NCBI GenBank assembly: GCA_013180625.2
Contig: SNVD02013154.1
Span: 186,001 to 250,000 of the forward strand
Direction: 5' to 3'
Length of the DNA: 64,000 nt
Source of the DNA: Boswellia sacra
Lineage: Eukaryota > Streptophyta > Magnoliopsida > Sapindales > Burseraceae
The translations under genes were made by a program, and so were the position numbers. The notes under the pieces were generated by a model. It did not search any database and had not been told where the DNA came from. It saw only the letters and a program-made list of their open reading frames with translations. Positions 53,901-64,000 of the stretch are shown in pieces; positions within the stretch are counted from its first letter, which is position 1, and each line of letters starts with the position of its first letter.

Positions 53901-54961
53901 TATATAAGTGATTCTCGATGCCTTACTTCTTAATTACCATCGATTGTTTCCAATTATTAAACATTGTATTTTCTTTAGAACTAATCACTTCAAAGTTAAA
54001 TTTTATATCTTTAATATCTTTTATATTTTTGTTTTACTAACCTCTTTTATCAAATGCCTCCTTGTGGATTCGACACCTCAACGTATACTACAATAACCGC
54101 GGTATATTTTGGGCGTAAACAACCATGTATTTCTCTAGATGAGATTCGGTAGCATGGGCCCGGTATCACCCGGATTGTCAGACTAGCCTTGAGCATTCCA
54201 TTCTCCCATGGCTTGAGGGGAGGTCTGGACCATGTGTTTCTCTAGATGAGATTCGGTAGCATGGACCCGGTATCACCCGGATTGTCAGACTAGCCTTGAG
54301 CTATTATATGGGAACTAACTGTGAAATGAAAAGTCCTACCTTGATTAGAGAGTCTTTTCCCCTAGGTGACTGTAACTGATACTGTGGAAGCTTCCTCAAT
54401 ATGTGATTGTGATTATGTACGAAAAAGCAATGAGTAGAGAAATATGAACTCACTTATGTGAGGTTGAATTGACCTATAGAGGTCTAGAAAGAAAATTGGC
54501 GCAGGCCCGCAAATATAACCGAAGTGAACTTGAAGCATTTCTTTTTTTAACAATTTAGATAATGCTTGTGTAGTTAGAAATGGATAGTTTCATACTGTAT
54601 TGAATTCTATTGTTATTGTTTATTGCTGTATATTCACTTAGCTTACTTACTGAGTTTTACTCATGAAAGTTGTTGTGTGCCTCAGGTGATCAATAGATTG
54701 AGCTAGGGATGGAGGACTTTTGGCATTGCTGACAGAGTTCCCTTGGCAACCATAGACCGCTGCTCTATATTAGCATATATAGCCATACTGTAGAACTTAC
54801 TTTGATTTTTGAATGTACATAAATGCAGTAGAATGAGGTGGTTGTCATTAGGAACTCTATTTGGGGTTATACATATATTAATCTTTGAAAGAAATATTAG
54901 AGTTCACATTTAAATGACCGTATAAATGCTATATTTTGTATGTCAAGTATGGGTTTTGACA
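50958..54961 (+). mobile_element. Solo LTR (Gypsy-type) in the intron, with a nested insertion
   Basis: Begins TGTAACATCCTAAATTTTG and ends GTATGGGTTTTGACA, flanked on both sides by TGATA (50953-50957 and 54962-54966), a perfect 5-bp target duplication. Minus the nested LTR it is about 2.59 kb. It has a TATA-like TCTATAAAAGAGG near 51139 and short internal modules around GATTCGGTAGCATGGGCCCG at 52575, 54143 and 54247. No gag or pol. A solo LTR arises when the two LTRs of an element recombine. Confidence 0.88.
52709..54121 (+). mobile_element. Nested solo LTR (Athila/Tat-like Gypsy)
   Basis: 1413 bp from TGATAAACGCATGAAAG to TTTTGGGCGTAAACA. It is flanked by ACCAT on both sides (52704-52708 and 54122-54126) and breaks one of the short modules of the surrounding solo LTR. 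The end with TGGATTCGACACCTCAACG resembles LTR ends of large Athila/Tat Gypsy elements. No internal coding region. Confidence 0.88.
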
Positions 54962-54966
54962 TGATA

Positions 54967-55703
54967 TGTCTCTTTAATTGTAGAAAATTTTGATATTATT
55001 TAATAAAGGATATGATTGTTTTTCCTCTTTCTCTTCAGCTATATACTACTATTTTCTACATAATCACTAGATTACGAGACTATCTAGAGATTTTTTAGGA
55101 CGTAGTTACGATTGCATATATAGATGCACCTAATTGATTTTCACAGTTCATAATTCATAAACAACCTTCATTTCTGTGTATGTATTTACGTATTATAATC
55201 AAAATATCGAAACATGATGAAAATCCAAAATAAGTTCATAATTATTCTTAATTCAATTCTTAATCATAATATGCAAAAATCTATCAAAAGCTTGGAAAAG
55301 ATTTTGAATTCTTATTCGATAAGTGATTGAATAGATGGATGTTTTAAACACTAGAGACACTCTAAGCTTCATGCCTGTGTTCATTTCTAGGCGTAAGACA
55401 GAATACAAAGGTTAGCAGCATTCATTTGAATGGAAGTTTTAGACAAAGGAGCTACTATATGCTTGGATTCGTGCTTTGTTCATCTAGACATAATACTCAC
55501 TCAGAAAGGTTGGAATAGTCTGTATCAATGGAGGTTTTGGGACCCCAAACCCAATTTTCGATTATGAACTTCCAAATTCATCCAGATGGATAAGTGGAGG
55601 AACAAGAACCAAGGTTTTTAGCAATCAACTAGCTAGCATAACAAAGGACTGTTATTGGTTGAACCTAATATCTGCTTATTAATATGTTTCCTTGTATGAA
55701 CAG
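54967..55703 (+). other. Original intron sequence upstream of exon 2
   Basis: Host intron sequence after the solo LTR, ending in a normal acceptor (TTTCCTTGTATGAACAG). With 50791-50957 it makes about 0.9 kb, so transposons account for roughly 80% of the present 4.9-kb intron. Confidence 0.7.
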
Positions 55704-55895
55704 GAAGACCTGAACTTTTTGTTGAAATTAGGAGCTGGTTCTTTTGTTGGTGCAGCTGTGATCAAGTATGGAAGCATCATTTTCCCAGAGATAACCAGGC
55801 CAAACCTCTTGCAGGCTCTAGTTATGATTTTAACTCCAGTTATCACAGCAGTGTGGCTTTTGATTAAGCAAAGTCGTGCAGAAAAACAAAGCTGA
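55704..55895 (+). CDS. Exon 2 of the plastid-type membrane protein gene
   Basis: Encodes 63 residues from EDLNFLLKLGAGSFVGAAVI to AEKQS and stop. There are two hydrophobic stretches (GAGSFVGAAVIKYGSIIF and ALVMILTPVITAVWLLI), the second clearly long enough to span a membrane, followed by a short basic tail. The exon is intact and phase 0 with exon 1. I recognise the pattern of small predicted chloroplast membrane proteins but not a named family. Confidence 0.75.
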   Translation, partial: EDLNFLLKLGAGSFVGAAVIKYGSIIFPEITRPNLLQALVMILTPVITAVWLLIKQSRAEKQS

Positions 55896-57662
55896 AAGCC
55901 TGGCTTCTAGATTATAGTATGTGTCTCTTGGTTAAAATGAAATGTCATGACCCATCATGCAACTAGTTCCAAATGAGCGTGCAATCAAATCTACTTGGAA
56001 CGGTTGCTAGAGAGTGTAGTACCAAGCATAACTTGAGAGTGAAATATGCACAGAAATTTGATTCTAAAAGTATTAAAAAGAAATTCAATTGATCCTCAGT
56101 TTGTGATGATTTCTCTGCTAGTCAAGCTCCTTTTCTCAGAGAACACATCATGTCGAATGCCATGAACTCTTGTCAAATTGCTACTGTCGTGTCTACAAAC
56201 TCAAAAAATCTGTGAAACATGTGGCCGGTGGTGATGACTGATGAGACATGAATTCCAGAAGTGAAAAGCATTTGGATGAAAAGCTGTGTAGGCATTTGTT
56301 AATAAAGTTACTATCCTCACGTTGAGAAAGCTGGTATTCATAACATCTAAGAGTTGGCCATCCTTGGCTCCGATATCAAACTGTAGAATTGCGCAAGGTT
56401 TGGTATTTTTAACATTGTAATATGTATAGGTATAAATAACACAGCTACTAATACAATTTCATTGCTGAAGTGACTTCAATGAGGCAAGATCTCTAATACT
56501 AACAAAGTAGAAAGATTGACAAGAGTAGCCAGAAGATTGCATTGAATTTGGAAGCACACAGCAAGCTTTAAATAAATACAGGTCTTCTGTAATGGCAATT
56601 CCAGATATGTCTTCACGTTACATCTCTTATGCTAGTGATTGGTTTAGACAAGGAAGTGTAAACATAAAGCTGACTGAAGGGTTTTATGATTATACATGAC
56701 ATTGCCGGCATTAACTATCTTAGTTTTGAGTGATTGGGACAGAATAAATGAATAGAAATCGACTTCCACCTTGCCAGAATTCTATTGCCTGAATTGATCA
56801 TGTTCTTCCACAGAATTCAAATGCACATTCTTTAAATGATCGTTGCATATACTAGCTGTTGCACTCTCGTGTCTTAGCCGCTTATACAATGAAAATTGAA
56901 AATCAATAAACTTAAAAGATGTAAATCTTTATTAATATCCAAAATACTAAAATTTACATGGGAGAACAAAAATAAAAGAATATCTACGAGTGTGTAATTT
57001 GATTTTGCCACCGCAAAGCTGATTATTTCCAGTTAAAGTGGCCTCAGTAATGATTGCATGGCCCTTCAGGAAAACTATCAATGTCCAGAATAGCAGAGAA
57101 ACTTTGGAAAGGCAAGAACTAATGGGTAGACTTCACTTACTGAAACACTTTACAGCCCCGTTCGCAACAGACCTGCAAATTCAATAGTTTTTTCTTTGCT
57201 TTGGTCAAGCTATACAAGAAGATTAAGAAAATATTGGACAAAAGTGATAGAGAGATTCATCAATAGAACAGATGACTAAATTGAGAATAAGAGCACAAGA
57301 GAAATTCCGCACAGAAGTTATCAGTGAAGGTGATCAAAATCAAGTCATAATAAATCAAATAGCACTGATGCAAATCTAGTCTTCAATTTCTTTAGGTTCA
57401 ATGCATCCAATCAATTATCAGTAAAAGGTACAATTCCTCAAGTGTTGTTTGTGCAATCTAACCTAGTACAAATTAGGGGCATTCAGAAAGGTCAGAGATA
57501 TTGGCATCCTCAGTTTAGGCCTTTTGAAATAATAATTTGCACTGCTTGTTATTTCACAGAGATAGATAAGAGGCATGTTCTCAAGACAGATTTTCAAAGG
57601 TTGATTGGTGTTTATTCTTGCCAATACTTTTATATCAAAGCATATCTTCAAAACATGGGCTA
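55896..57662. other. Intergenic 3' flank
   Basis: No gene, RNA or repeat that I can support, apart from the probable 3' untranslated region of the plastid-type gene. The frame at 57442-57663 ends at the edge of duplication copy B and has no recognisable content. Confidence 0.55.
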
Positions 57663-58029
57663 AATGTCCAATAAATATTCTTGTATTTAGTAAAAATGAG
57701 ATTTTGCACAATTAATTATCTCAGTTAGTTATAAGTAATATAATTTATTTATAAGTGCAACTAACTTATATAATTTTATTAATTTTATTCAAATTAAAGA
57801 CTGCCTTAATTAGTTTCAATAAGAATGTCTTTCTCTATGAGATGAATTATGACACTTGAGAACATAGAGCATCACTCTCTATGTTATATATGTTATAATT
57901 TTTCTGTATAATACCTTACTATCATTACTATTATTAAACTTTTTTTTTTGGAAAACAGTTATAGAATACTTAATATAACATAGGATCAAAGTCAAAATGA
58001 CTTATTGATTGCATGATTTGATATTCATT

Positions 58030-58260
58030 TATAAACTTAAGGTTTGAATTATCCAATTCTATATCAAATAACCAGTCAGTAATAAAAGCAGAAAAACAAA
58101 AACAAAAGTTCGACTTATAGAAAAGTTTAGTCCCCATGGCCTCGAGTTTTTGTATGAAACAAAACCACACAAACAGCATATGCTTTTTACCTCCCTTTCG
58201 CGACCTGTTTGCGGTAATTCAGAACTGCACTGAGTCTTTGAAGCATTGAGAATACTATAA
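58030..58260 (-). pseudogene. SRP54 relic, exons 8-9 region (copy B)
   Basis: On the minus strand a frame with SILNASK...SSELPQTGREREVKS parallels SRP54 exon 8 ([20 protein letters not shown]). After an intron remnant, DIELDNSNLKFINEYQIMQS parallels exon 9 ([19 protein letters not shown]). Frameshifts and substitutions make it a dead copy, sharing its lesions with the relic in copy A. Confidence 0.78.
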
Positions 58261-59712
58261 TAGAACAACCACTAGCGAGAACAGTACTTAGCATTACTTT
58301 TATGATCCTTAGCAAGTGGATATTCTACTTCGAAGGAATAAATGAGTCCAAGAATTAAATATAAGTAGTGCATGTTGCTCTCCATTACAATTCTTATATT
58401 GTTCAATGATACACCATTTGGCCGCTATTGATTTCAACAAATAAGCAGAACAATTTGAAGAAATAAGCAATAGAGAAAAGATTATACACACCACCATTAG
58501 ACGGGCCAGACAATGGCCTCAGTTATTGAAGCATCTCTTCATTACCTAAGTAGATTTTCAAAAGCATCTCTTTGCCTATTTTTGAAAACCTTTACTAATA
58601 TATGTTATAAATTGCTTAGAAGTTAATCAGTTTTAAAAGTCATGTTACCTAAGATCCGAACCATTGTATGTTGAGAAATATGTGAAGACAGCAAAACAAA
58701 CAGGCTCCAAGTCCATGGATGTGGATTTGCATGCCTGCAGAGAAGACCAGGAATCATCAGTACTTCAAATAAAGTCCCTTTCTGGGCCAAAGCTTGAAAT
58801 TTAACAGGATTGATCAACTTGCCTCTGGAGTTACCGCATGGTTAGTTAGAAAAGTTGACTTAAGTGTGACAAAATTTATCAATATATCCCAGTGCAATCT
58901 GTTCTGTTCTTAGACATGGATAACGAATATAAGGTAAAAGTTACCATTCGCTTTCCATGACCTTTTAGATAAATATAGATGGATTTAGGTGGTTCCTTAA
59001 TTTGTTAAGAGCTTTTGACAGCAAAGGGTTCCAGCAAATGCAACAAGCAATCATTTAAATAGAGTTGATTCCATGGATTGCCCTCTGATATAACATGTGA
59101 TTTGTGGGCATTCAAGGGGGTAGACGAATATTAACCTGTACAAGCGAATCCTAACTAAATTGAAATCAACCTTTGTGCAAACATTCCCACCAAAACTTAA
59201 TTAATGAACCTCTCTCTTTCCCCTGCACTTCCTTTGAATTAGAATAAACTTCTCATAAACTTCGCTCCGTGAAATGTTGCAGGATAAAAGTCTATGATCA
59301 AAAGGCCATACATAGATAGTGGGAGTTGAAGCATTGTTGTATTGACAACAAAAGTTGATATGTGACAAAAGCAATACTGTAAAAATCATTTTAAGTATCC
59401 GATGTTCATGTTCACTTCCAGCCCCCTTCATTTCCTTAGGCTTCCACAAATTTGGTTCAATAAACTCTTAAAAGCCATTTGGGGACTGTGACATTCCATA
59501 TTCTTTCATGCAGAATAAAAAATACCCACCCAAACCACAATTCTTTGTATTTGTGGAATAACCGACTATTCCAATTATCTGTTTCTGTTAACAACAATGA
59601 GATTCTTTTTTAAAAACACAGCTATACGTATGATTCTCTGCAGAGCCGTTTTATTCACATTCAAGTTATTATTTTCATCGAGATACAAAATGATATTATA
59701 TATTTTCTTTGA

Positions 59713-61035
59713 GAGAAAATTTCTGCAATAGCCCTAGGGTTTGGTCTGCTTACCAAATGACCTAACTTTTTTTGAAATATGCAAATAACCCTGGAGTTGG
59801 TTGCCGACTTCAACCGTTAGGTAGTGCAAGGGTAAATTGGTCTTTTAATTAGGTTTCACATGTGGAAAAATACTTACACTCATAGGATGCGAACCAAGCA
59901 CTTGAGGCTAAAATTGCCTTCAACCACCATCATAGCGCTCATACAACTTCTGCAGAGTAAATAATTTTTTATGAAGATTGAAAATTATGTGTTGAATTGA
60001 TTTCTAGCACCTGGATTGATTTGCAAAAAGAAACCAGGACTAAAGAGTGTCTAAATTTTAATACAAGTTCAAATTATTCTCTCGACAAAGATTAAATCAA
60101 ACCGAACATAAGCCAAGATAACTTACGAAGAAATGAATAAAACCAAAACCCGGAGCATACACAGCAACACCAAGGATCTCAATATAGAATAAAATAAACA
60201 AATCAACGGAAGGAGTTCGGCAGAACTTGCTTACAAACAAAAAAAACTTTAAACATTAATTCATCGAAAAAACCCATTAAAAAAAATCAGAGATTCACAA
60301 ATACTTGACAGAGCATTCTATTTCAGGATCAAATTTTACTTTTGTACATTAAATCAAACACAAAAGAACCCAATAGAAAGATCAGCAAAGTAAATAATAA
60401 AGATTTAAGAATCTTCTAAAGTCAAGCATTAGATTGGTATACAACTATCAATTATACTATACATCAATTCAAACAATTAATTCAGTTAATATATTTCACA
60501 ACTAAATTTGTCCAAAACAGAAACAAAAACAGAAACAAAAAGCTTTTCATCTCATCTTATCTCAACTCATTCCATCTCATAATTTTCTTGTTTTCTACCT
60601 AATTTTAATTTCTCTTCTTATATATATATATATATATATATTCCTCTTCTCCTCAAAATCAAAGAAACAGAGGAAAGCACAAAATCCATTTCCTCATCAT
60701 CATCACCAATTTTAATTTTAATGGCTTCAAGCTCCATGTACCACTCCAGCCGCCCACGCTCCCTCGCTTTCATCTCTTCTTCCCACTTTCACTTGCATTC
60801 AGAGTCACTCTCCCGACTGTGACGGTAGCGGGAGACGGAGGAGGGCCTGCTGGGGTTTTGGTTAAGAGAGAGGTGACGGTCTCTCTCTTAAGAAAGTTAC
60901 GAAAGTTATTGCGCAATTTACACCCATTGAAGAGTAAAGTTTCCTTGGGTTCGTACCGTACTCACCTGTCCTTTTTAACCTTAAAATTTCTGCACATCTC
61001 TAAAAAAATAGTATCATTTGTGGGGAAATTTTCCC
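59713..61035. mobile_element. Mutator-like element with gene-like cargo (possible Pack-MULE)
   Basis: 1323 bp with 11-bp inverted ends GAGAAAATTTC / GGGAAAATTTC. It is flanked by TTTCTTTGA (59704-59712) and TTTCTTTAA (61036-61044), a 9-bp target duplication as made by Mutator-like transposases. Duplication copy A has a single CTTCTTTAA at this point, a paralogous empty site. No transposase. The interior includes CT-rich leader-like sequence, a (TA)n tract at 60619-60641 and an ATG-initiated frame at 60721. Confidence 0.72.
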
Positions 61036-61067
61036 TTTCTTTAATATTACGTGGTTGGAATTATTGA
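60660..61067 (+). pseudogene. Captured 5' gene end of unknown origin
   Basis: A leader-like stretch leads to ATGGCTTCAAGCTCC (60721), encoding MASSSMYHSSRPRSLAFIS and then a stop at about 60820. The next frame opens at 60819 with TVAGDGGGPAGVLVKREVTV. The base composition (GC-rich at 60740-60870 within AT-rich surroundings) suggests exon origin and a frameshift near 60815. The Ser/Arg-rich, acid-free start resembles an organelle targeting peptide. I do not recognise the source gene. Confidence 0.4.
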
Positions 61068-61403
61068 AAAACATTTTGAGAACTAGCTTCATTCCATGAT
61101 AATTTCATTTCCTAAAAGCATCAGATAATTTGGCGGCCAGAGTCATTTTACAAGCACAAAGGTGACTCATTAATTAATAGAAATTAAAGTTTTCCCAAAT
61201 ATGCGATAACAGTCTTTGAATTATATTATTTTAATATTCGAAGCTACGAAGCGTCCATATATACTCACAATTCCTAATAACGACTTATGTGCAATTCCTG
61301 AAAAAATCTGATTCTATGAGATATTTTCAAATATTAAGGAGTTTTTCATACATGATATGTACAAAAAACATCCTAAGAACTTAAACCAAACTAGAAACTA
61401 AGG

Positions 61404-61814
61404 ACAAGGAAAGAGAGACATGGCCTAGAGATGGCTAGGGTTTTGAGAGGAAACAGAAGAGATATAATGAGATCTGAAAGAGAAACATGGGCAGACGGCC
61501 TTCCAATTGGTATGCAGGAGAAAATTTGAAAGAGATTTGACAGAGAATTTGATTATAGATTTCAAAGATCGGAGAAGTAGTTAGGGATTTGAGAGGAAAT
61601 GAGCAGATATGGAAGCAAAAAGGCGTAAAAGAGAGCATATAAAAAAAAAAAAGAGATATAAAAAGCAGTTTTATTGCGGTTTCGTAAAAAATAAAAATAC
61701 CGTAAAAGTCCATAATCTCTATTGCAGGTGTGGCAGCCCGCCATAGAATTTAAACATTTATCATATTTTTTAAGGTGTAAATGGATGCACTAAAAGGCAC
61801 ATTTTTTAGTAATG
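61404..61814. mobile_element. CACTA-like terminal fragment
   Basis: Inserted in copy B relative to copy A. The right edge read inward is CATTACTAAAAAATGTGCC, a decayed CACTA-type terminus, followed by CGTAAAA/GCCCGCCATAGAA subterminal motifs (61670-61745) similar to those of the element at 40.9-44.2 kb. No left terminus. A small gene-poor relic. Confidence 0.5.
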
Positions 61815-62149
61815 ACTTATCCCAAATCTACTATAAGTCTATACTAGACCTTCAAAGGACTCTAATTACAATGTGATATAATACAGTAAACAAATCAAGT
61901 TCGCATAAGAAAATAATGAATTTCTAAAACCCTTTCAAATAAGCAAGCTAATATTTAAATACTAATTAACATAATAAAGTCACACAAACTTTTGTACATA
62001 TCGAACATAAATGACAATTTTAATATAATCTAGATTTTAATTTATATTTTCTGAATTATATATATTTAGACTTTCGCTGTTATAGAAAGCCTATTAAACG
62101 AAGTAAAAAATTTTGTGTCATTTTGTTATGTTAATTACCAAACTAAGAT

Positions 62150-64000
62150 TTTTTTTTATTTTTTTAAGATTGTATCTCGTCTTGCGTGCTGGCATGTGAC
62201 TCATATATTGACCTAATTGTTGAATGGTTGTGCTATTTTGAATCAATTGATTAATATAAAGAAAAATAATCATTTACCTGCCCAGGCAGCAGTGACACTT
62301 GAGATAATTATTTTTAAAAATAATAAAACAAATTACAAGACCGATAAGACTTTAAGTCTTTCTATAATCGGTCATTAGAGACTCATGGACCAGTTTCTTT
62401 ATCAAGGTCCAAAGAGCAATAAAATTTCTTTTATACAATTAAATGGGCAATCACCGCAGCACTCCAATGTTTGCAAAAACATTTGTCCATCCTGATTTTT
62501 TAAAAATCATCACCAAACTCAAGCGTTGATCATTTCAGCTAAAATAGACTAATAATAAGATAATTTGATTTATACCCTTATCTCTCAAAGTAAAATAACA
62601 TATTTATTTTTTTATCTTTTAAAATTTTAAAAAACTTAGAAATATTAGGATTCGAACTCGGTATGCTCTACCATCAAACCAACTGGATAATTTGATTTTA
62701 AATGAACAAAAACTTTGTTTAACCTATTTGAACAAAATTTATTTAAGTGTTTTTTTTATTTTGATTAGGTTTATTTTTATTTTGATAAATTTTTTTAATT
62801 TTCATTAGGTTTATTTTTTTCATTTTGATATAGATTTTTTTATTAGTTTTAATTTTTATTTTCTCATATATTTTTTATTTTGATTATGTTTAAATTTTTT
62901 ATTTTGATATAGATTTTATTTTTTTTCATTTTGATTAGTTTTTATATTTTGATATCATTTTGATTAGTTTTTATATTTTGATATAGATTTTATTTTTTTT
63001 CATTTTGATTGGGTATTTTTATTTTTATATATATTTTAATTTTAATTTTGGTTAGGTTTATATCTTTTATTTGATTTCAAAAAAAAAAAAAGAAATCAGA
63101 TTGCTTGGATTTTGGTTGGGTTGTGTTATTGCAATTCAAGTTTGACTGCAATTTAGGTATTATTAGAATTGAGGATGAATAAGCCATTATTATGGGTTAA
63201 ATAAGTTTTTCATTTACTTATAATTAAGTTATTTCTTTAGCTTGATGGTAAAACACATGTTTTATAACTAATAAATATCAGGTTCTAATCCTAATGTTTA
63301 CAAGTTCTAAAATTTTAAAAGGTAAAAGAGTAAATATAGCATTTTACTTTAGAGATAAGGGTATAAATGATATTGTCTCGTTATTAGTTTATTTTATCAG
63401 AAATTGTTAACGCCTATGGATTTTGTGATGAGTTTTGAAAAATCGGCATGGAAAGTGGTATTTCGGCAAACATTAGGGGCCTAAGAACGATTGCCCTAAT
63501 TAGTTAACAAATTAATATTTTTTCAACATTGTATCTCGTCTTGCGTGCTAGCACGTGACTCATATATTGACTTGATTGTTGAATCGTTGTGCTATTTTGA
63601 ATCAATTGATTAATACAAAGAAAAATAATCATTCACCTCACCAGGCGGCTGAGTGTCACTTGAGATAATTATTTTTAAAAATAATAAAATAAATGGCAAG
63701 ACTGTTAAGGCTTCAAGTCTTTCTATAATCGGTCATTAGAGACTTTAGAAGAGTTTCAGACAATGTGAACAGTCAGAATCAACGTTCACAAAGCAATAAA
63801 ATTTAAAATTTCTTTTTATATAATTAATTAACAAATTAAGATTTTTTTTAATATTGTATCTTGCCTTGCGTGCTGGCACGTGACTCATATTGACCCGATT
63901 CTTCCATCATTGTGCTATTTTGGATTAGTTGATTAATATTAAAAAAAAATATCCACCTAAACAAGCAGCAGTGTCACGTGAGATAATTATTTTTTATGAA
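62150..64000. repeat. Tandem array of about 310-330-bp units, running off the window
   Basis: Three units start at the motif TTGTATCTCGTCTTGCGTGC (62167; 63529) or its variant (63857). Each continues with GTGACTCATATATTGAC, TGTGCTATTTTGAATCA, ATCACTTGAG-like and TGAGATAATTATTTTTAAAAATAA blocks. Units 1 and 2 also share CTTTCTATAATCGGTCATTAG. Unit 1 is split by a long-TIR element at 62445-63496. Unit 3 is cut by the window edge. Confidence 0.85.
62445..63496. mobile_element. Long-TIR Mutator-like MITE
   Basis: 1052 bp with inverted ends of roughly 150 bp: GGGCAATCACCGC... on the left, GGGCAATCGTTCT... on the right read inward. Both reach TTTATACCCTTATCTCT and AAGTAAAAT. Flanks CAATTAAAT / TAATTAGTT agree at six of nine positions, and the neighbouring unit near 63825 shows an uninterrupted TAATTAATTAAC. 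The interior is T-rich low-complexity sequence with repeated ATTTTGATTAG/ATATAGATTTT motifs. No coding frame. Confidence 0.72.

Larger units (their letters stand above)
45768..55895 (+). pseudogene. Small plastid-type membrane protein gene, exon 1 split by Copia
   Basis: Exon 1 begins ATGGCCACTGCGG (45768). It runs to 45873, is interrupted by the Copia element plus one copy of its target duplication, and resumes at 50701-50790, ending in a GT donor (CCTCTCAG|gtcagt). Exon 2 is 55704-55895. The predicted N-terminus is Ser/Thr-rich with few acidic residues, like a chloroplast transit peptide (SFMSRPPQLSFTVQASNDSQ follows). The mature part is the exon 2 membrane region. There is also one extra G in the GCGGG run at 45777-45781: without it the start codon frame would join the downstream frame, with it the frame stops at once. 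The allele is therefore broken twice, unless the extra base is an assembly error. Protein function is unknown to me. Confidence 0.7.
57663..61405. repeat. Segmental duplication, copy B
   Basis: Collinear with 22879-26040. Same order of blocks throughout: AATGTCCAATAAATATTC, the SRP54 exon 8-9 relic, GAAGACCAGGAATCATC, AACCACAATTCTTT, GGCGGCCARAGTCA and AAAAAATCTGATTCTAT. Interrupted by the Mutator-like element at 59713-61035. Confidence 0.85.

Noticed and set aside
62640..62670. GATTCGAACTC-like B box suggesting a tRNA gene
   Set aside because: It lies in the inverted end of the long-TIR element, lacks an A box and cannot form a cloverleaf.

Overview
This is nuclear DNA of a flowering plant, almost certainly a eudicot. 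It is AT-rich, with intron-split genes on GT-AG (and one GC-AG) borders, a TIR-NBS-LRR gene, LTR retrotransposons of Copia and Gypsy type, CACTA, Mutator and hAT elements and a tRNA-type SINE. The RFL-type PPR fragment and the LRR-XII kinase relics look Citrus-like to me; that is an impression, not a demonstration.

Layout. 1-8.5 kb: two decayed, head-to-tail LRR receptor kinase genes. The first is cut by a CACTA end with twelve palindromic subterminal repeats, which carries a piece of an LRR-protein gene. The second is cut by a broken Copia element. 9.6-16.0 kb: an apparently intact ten-exon gene for a PX-domain/coiled-coil protein of the EREX/EREL type (+). 17.1-21.7 kb: an apparently intact nine-exon SRP54 gene (-), convergent with it. 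22.9-35.8 kb: no intact gene. This stretch holds one copy (A) of a diverged segmental duplication, relics of an SRP54 duplicate, a hAT-like insertion, a SINE and an LTR-derived repeat with internal tandem modules. 35.85-39.94 kb: an apparently intact five-exon TNL disease-resistance gene (-) with an acidic 14-residue tandem repeat at its C-terminus. 40.9-44.2 kb: a CACTA-like element that has picked up a PPR gene piece and AKT-type potassium-channel ankyrin exons with their introns. 45.8-55.9 kb: a two-exon gene for a small plastid-type membrane protein. Its first exon is split by a Copia element with an exact 5-bp target duplication, and its intron holds two nested solo LTRs. 57.7-61.8 kb: duplication copy B, with a Mutator-like element carrying gene-like sequence and a CACTA terminal fragment. 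62.15-64 kb: a tandem array of units of about 310-330 bp, broken by a long-TIR element and running off the window.

The three genes that look functional are unrelated housekeeping or defence genes: endosomal trafficking, co-translational targeting and immune sensing. Everything between them is a record of transposon activity. The strongest biological signal is repeated capture of host gene fragments by DNA transposons (CACTA at 1.06-3.3 kb and 40.9-44.2 kb, possibly a Mutator-like element at 59.7-61.0 kb). Next come insertions that can be dated by nesting, target duplications and paralogous empty sites. All alignments and splice sites were worked out by eye.
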